Below the pieces are notes generated by a model. That model was given only the letters and a program-made list of their open reading frames with translations, was not told where the DNA came from and searched no databases. From the NCBI GenBank assembly GCA_023428295.1, contig JAEYYV010000228.1:1-22058 (forward strand): a stretch of 22,058 nt of DNA. Direction: 5' to 3'. The stretch comes from Pseudomonadota bacterium (GTDB lineage Bacteria; Myxococcota_A; Polyangia; Haliangiales; Haliangiaceae). Positions 21,436 through 22,058 of this stretch are shown here, in pieces (the stretch's first letter is position 1; each line of letters begins with the position of its first letter). Both the position numbers and the translations under genes were made by a program.

Positions 21436-22058
21436 ATGCGTTACTGGAGCATGACCCGCGAACCGAAGCCGATGGTCTTGGTGCACCACCGCGGCGCGAC
21501 CGGCGTCGATGGAATCCTGCGACTGATCGAGCTGGCCGGTCACGATGGCCCGCTCGAAGCCATGCTGACGGCGATGTGCGACGAGCTCGCCGTGATCGCC
21601 GGTGCGGACATCGCTAGCGTCTACGTGCGCGAGGACGATCGCTTGATCATGCGCGGCAATCACGGGTTCGCACCCGGCGCGATCGGCACCACGCTCGGCG
21701 TCGGCGAGGGCATCACCGGCCTCGTCGCCGAGTGCATGCGCCCCGTGTCGGCGGCCCACGCAGCGGCAGAGATCGCGTACAAGGCGGTGCCCGGTCTCGG
21801 CGAGGAGCGCTTCCCCGTGTTCGTCGGCGTGCCGCTGATCGGCGCGGGCTCGGTGATCGGCGTGCTCGTGATGCAGCGGCGACGGCGCGTGTTCACGCAG
21901 GACGAGGTCACGCTCGCCACGGCGCTCGGCGCGCCGATCACGCTCGCGATCGAGCGGCGCCTCGCGACGGCGCTGCGATCGGCGCGTCTCGTGGGACGCG
22001 GCCACGTGAGCGGTGCGGTGCTCGGGCGCGCGGCGGTCGTGCCGACGGTGACGTCGTT
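21436..22058 (+). CDS. ptsP: N-terminal part of a GAF-domain phosphoenolpyruvate-protein phosphotransferase (PtsP-like; 3' end missing)
   Basis: 207 residues are visible before the right edge. Residues about 25-185 form a GAF domain (LAVIAGADIASVYVREDDRL, GVGEGITGLVAECMRPVS, FVGVPLIGAGSVIGVLVMQRR, FTQDEVTLATALGAPITLAIE). Directly after it GRGHVSGAVLGRAAVVP resembles the start of the PEP-utiliser/enzyme I N-terminal domain (SPGVAIGRA type), as in PtsP, enzyme I of the nitrogen-related phosphotransfer system. It would pass phosphate from PEP to an NPr-type HPr protein. Only the GAF part is certain; the enzyme I call rests on the short segment after it. ATG 21436 is used; ATG 21451 and 21472 are alternatives. 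It starts 44 bases after dus. Confidence 0.75.
   Translation, partial: MRYWSMTREPKPMVLVHHRGATGVDGILRLIELAGHDGPLEAMLTAMCDELAVIAGADIASVYVREDDRLIMRGNHGFAPGAIGTTLGVGEGITGLVAECMRPVSAAHAAAEIAYKAVPGLGEERFPVFVGVPLIGAGSVIGVLVMQRRRRVFTQDEVTLATALGAPITLAIERRLATALRSARLVGRGHVSGAVLGRAAVVPTVTS

Noticed and set aside
1..22058. CRISPR arrays, insertion sequences, prophage genes, tRNA and rRNA genes
   Set aside because: No spaced direct repeats, transposase or integrase motifs, tRNA cloverleaf or rRNA-like sequence were seen on either strand by reading.

Overview
The window is GC-rich, densely packed bacterial DNA that looks like a chromosome segment of a myxobacterium (Myxococcota, Polyangia-like). Three things point there: a MYXO-CTERM-type sorting tail on the protein entering at the left edge; six small or medium lipoproteins and secreted proteins of kinds common in that phylum; and an 18-bp dyad over the dnaE2 start that resembles the Myxococcus xanthus LexA box. 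Codons are strongly G/C-ending in all real genes, so many long antisense ORFs exist and were discarded. I see no rRNA, tRNA, CRISPR array, insertion sequence or prophage gene. No gene-free stretch exceeds about 210 bases.

Layout. 1-2000: the end of a surface protein with a MYXO-CTERM tail, then (minus) a lipoprotein with a transglutaminase-elicitor-like domain and a C-terminal P-domain. 2050-6650 (plus): an MBL-fold hydrolase behind a 16-bp perfect palindrome, two small lipoproteins that look like diverged paralogues, and two translationally coupled CPA2-like cation/proton antiporters. 6690-9030: a probable polyphosphate module, with a CHAD-domain gene (minus) diverging from a class III-like PPK2 gene (plus) that overlaps a double zinc-ribbon gene. 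9050-11850 (plus): carboxy(nor)spermidine dehydrogenase and carboxy(nor)spermidine decarboxylase, the alternative spermidine/norspermidine route, then a DUF4234 membrane protein. 11860-13180 (minus): glutathione reductase family enzyme.

13320-16940: a lipoprotein resembling the copper/ascorbate monooxygenase PHM with all six copper ligands; an acidic-tailed lipoprotein (minus); a PrxQ/Bcp peroxiredoxin with a histone-H1-like Lys/Ala tail; a frame-disrupted remnant of a secreted beta-helix-type protein (minus); a Cys-rich lipoprotein; and a hemerythrin-like protein (minus). 17060-22058: the error-prone polymerase dnaE2 (minus), diverging from a tRNA-dihydrouridine synthase, with face-to-face promoters and the LexA-like dyad between them; then the 5' part of a GAF-domain PtsP-like phosphotransferase running off the edge.

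Themes. Several genes suit stress handling (glutathione reductase, peroxiredoxin, polyphosphate, polyamines, antiporters, translesion polymerase), but they lie in separate transcription units and nothing shows they form one system. The most checkable novelties are the LexA-like dyad sitting on the dnaE2 start codon, the charged tail on the peroxiredoxin, the CHAD/PPK2/zinc-ribbon cluster, the coupled antiporter pair, and stem-loops at or over the ends of every convergent gene pair.
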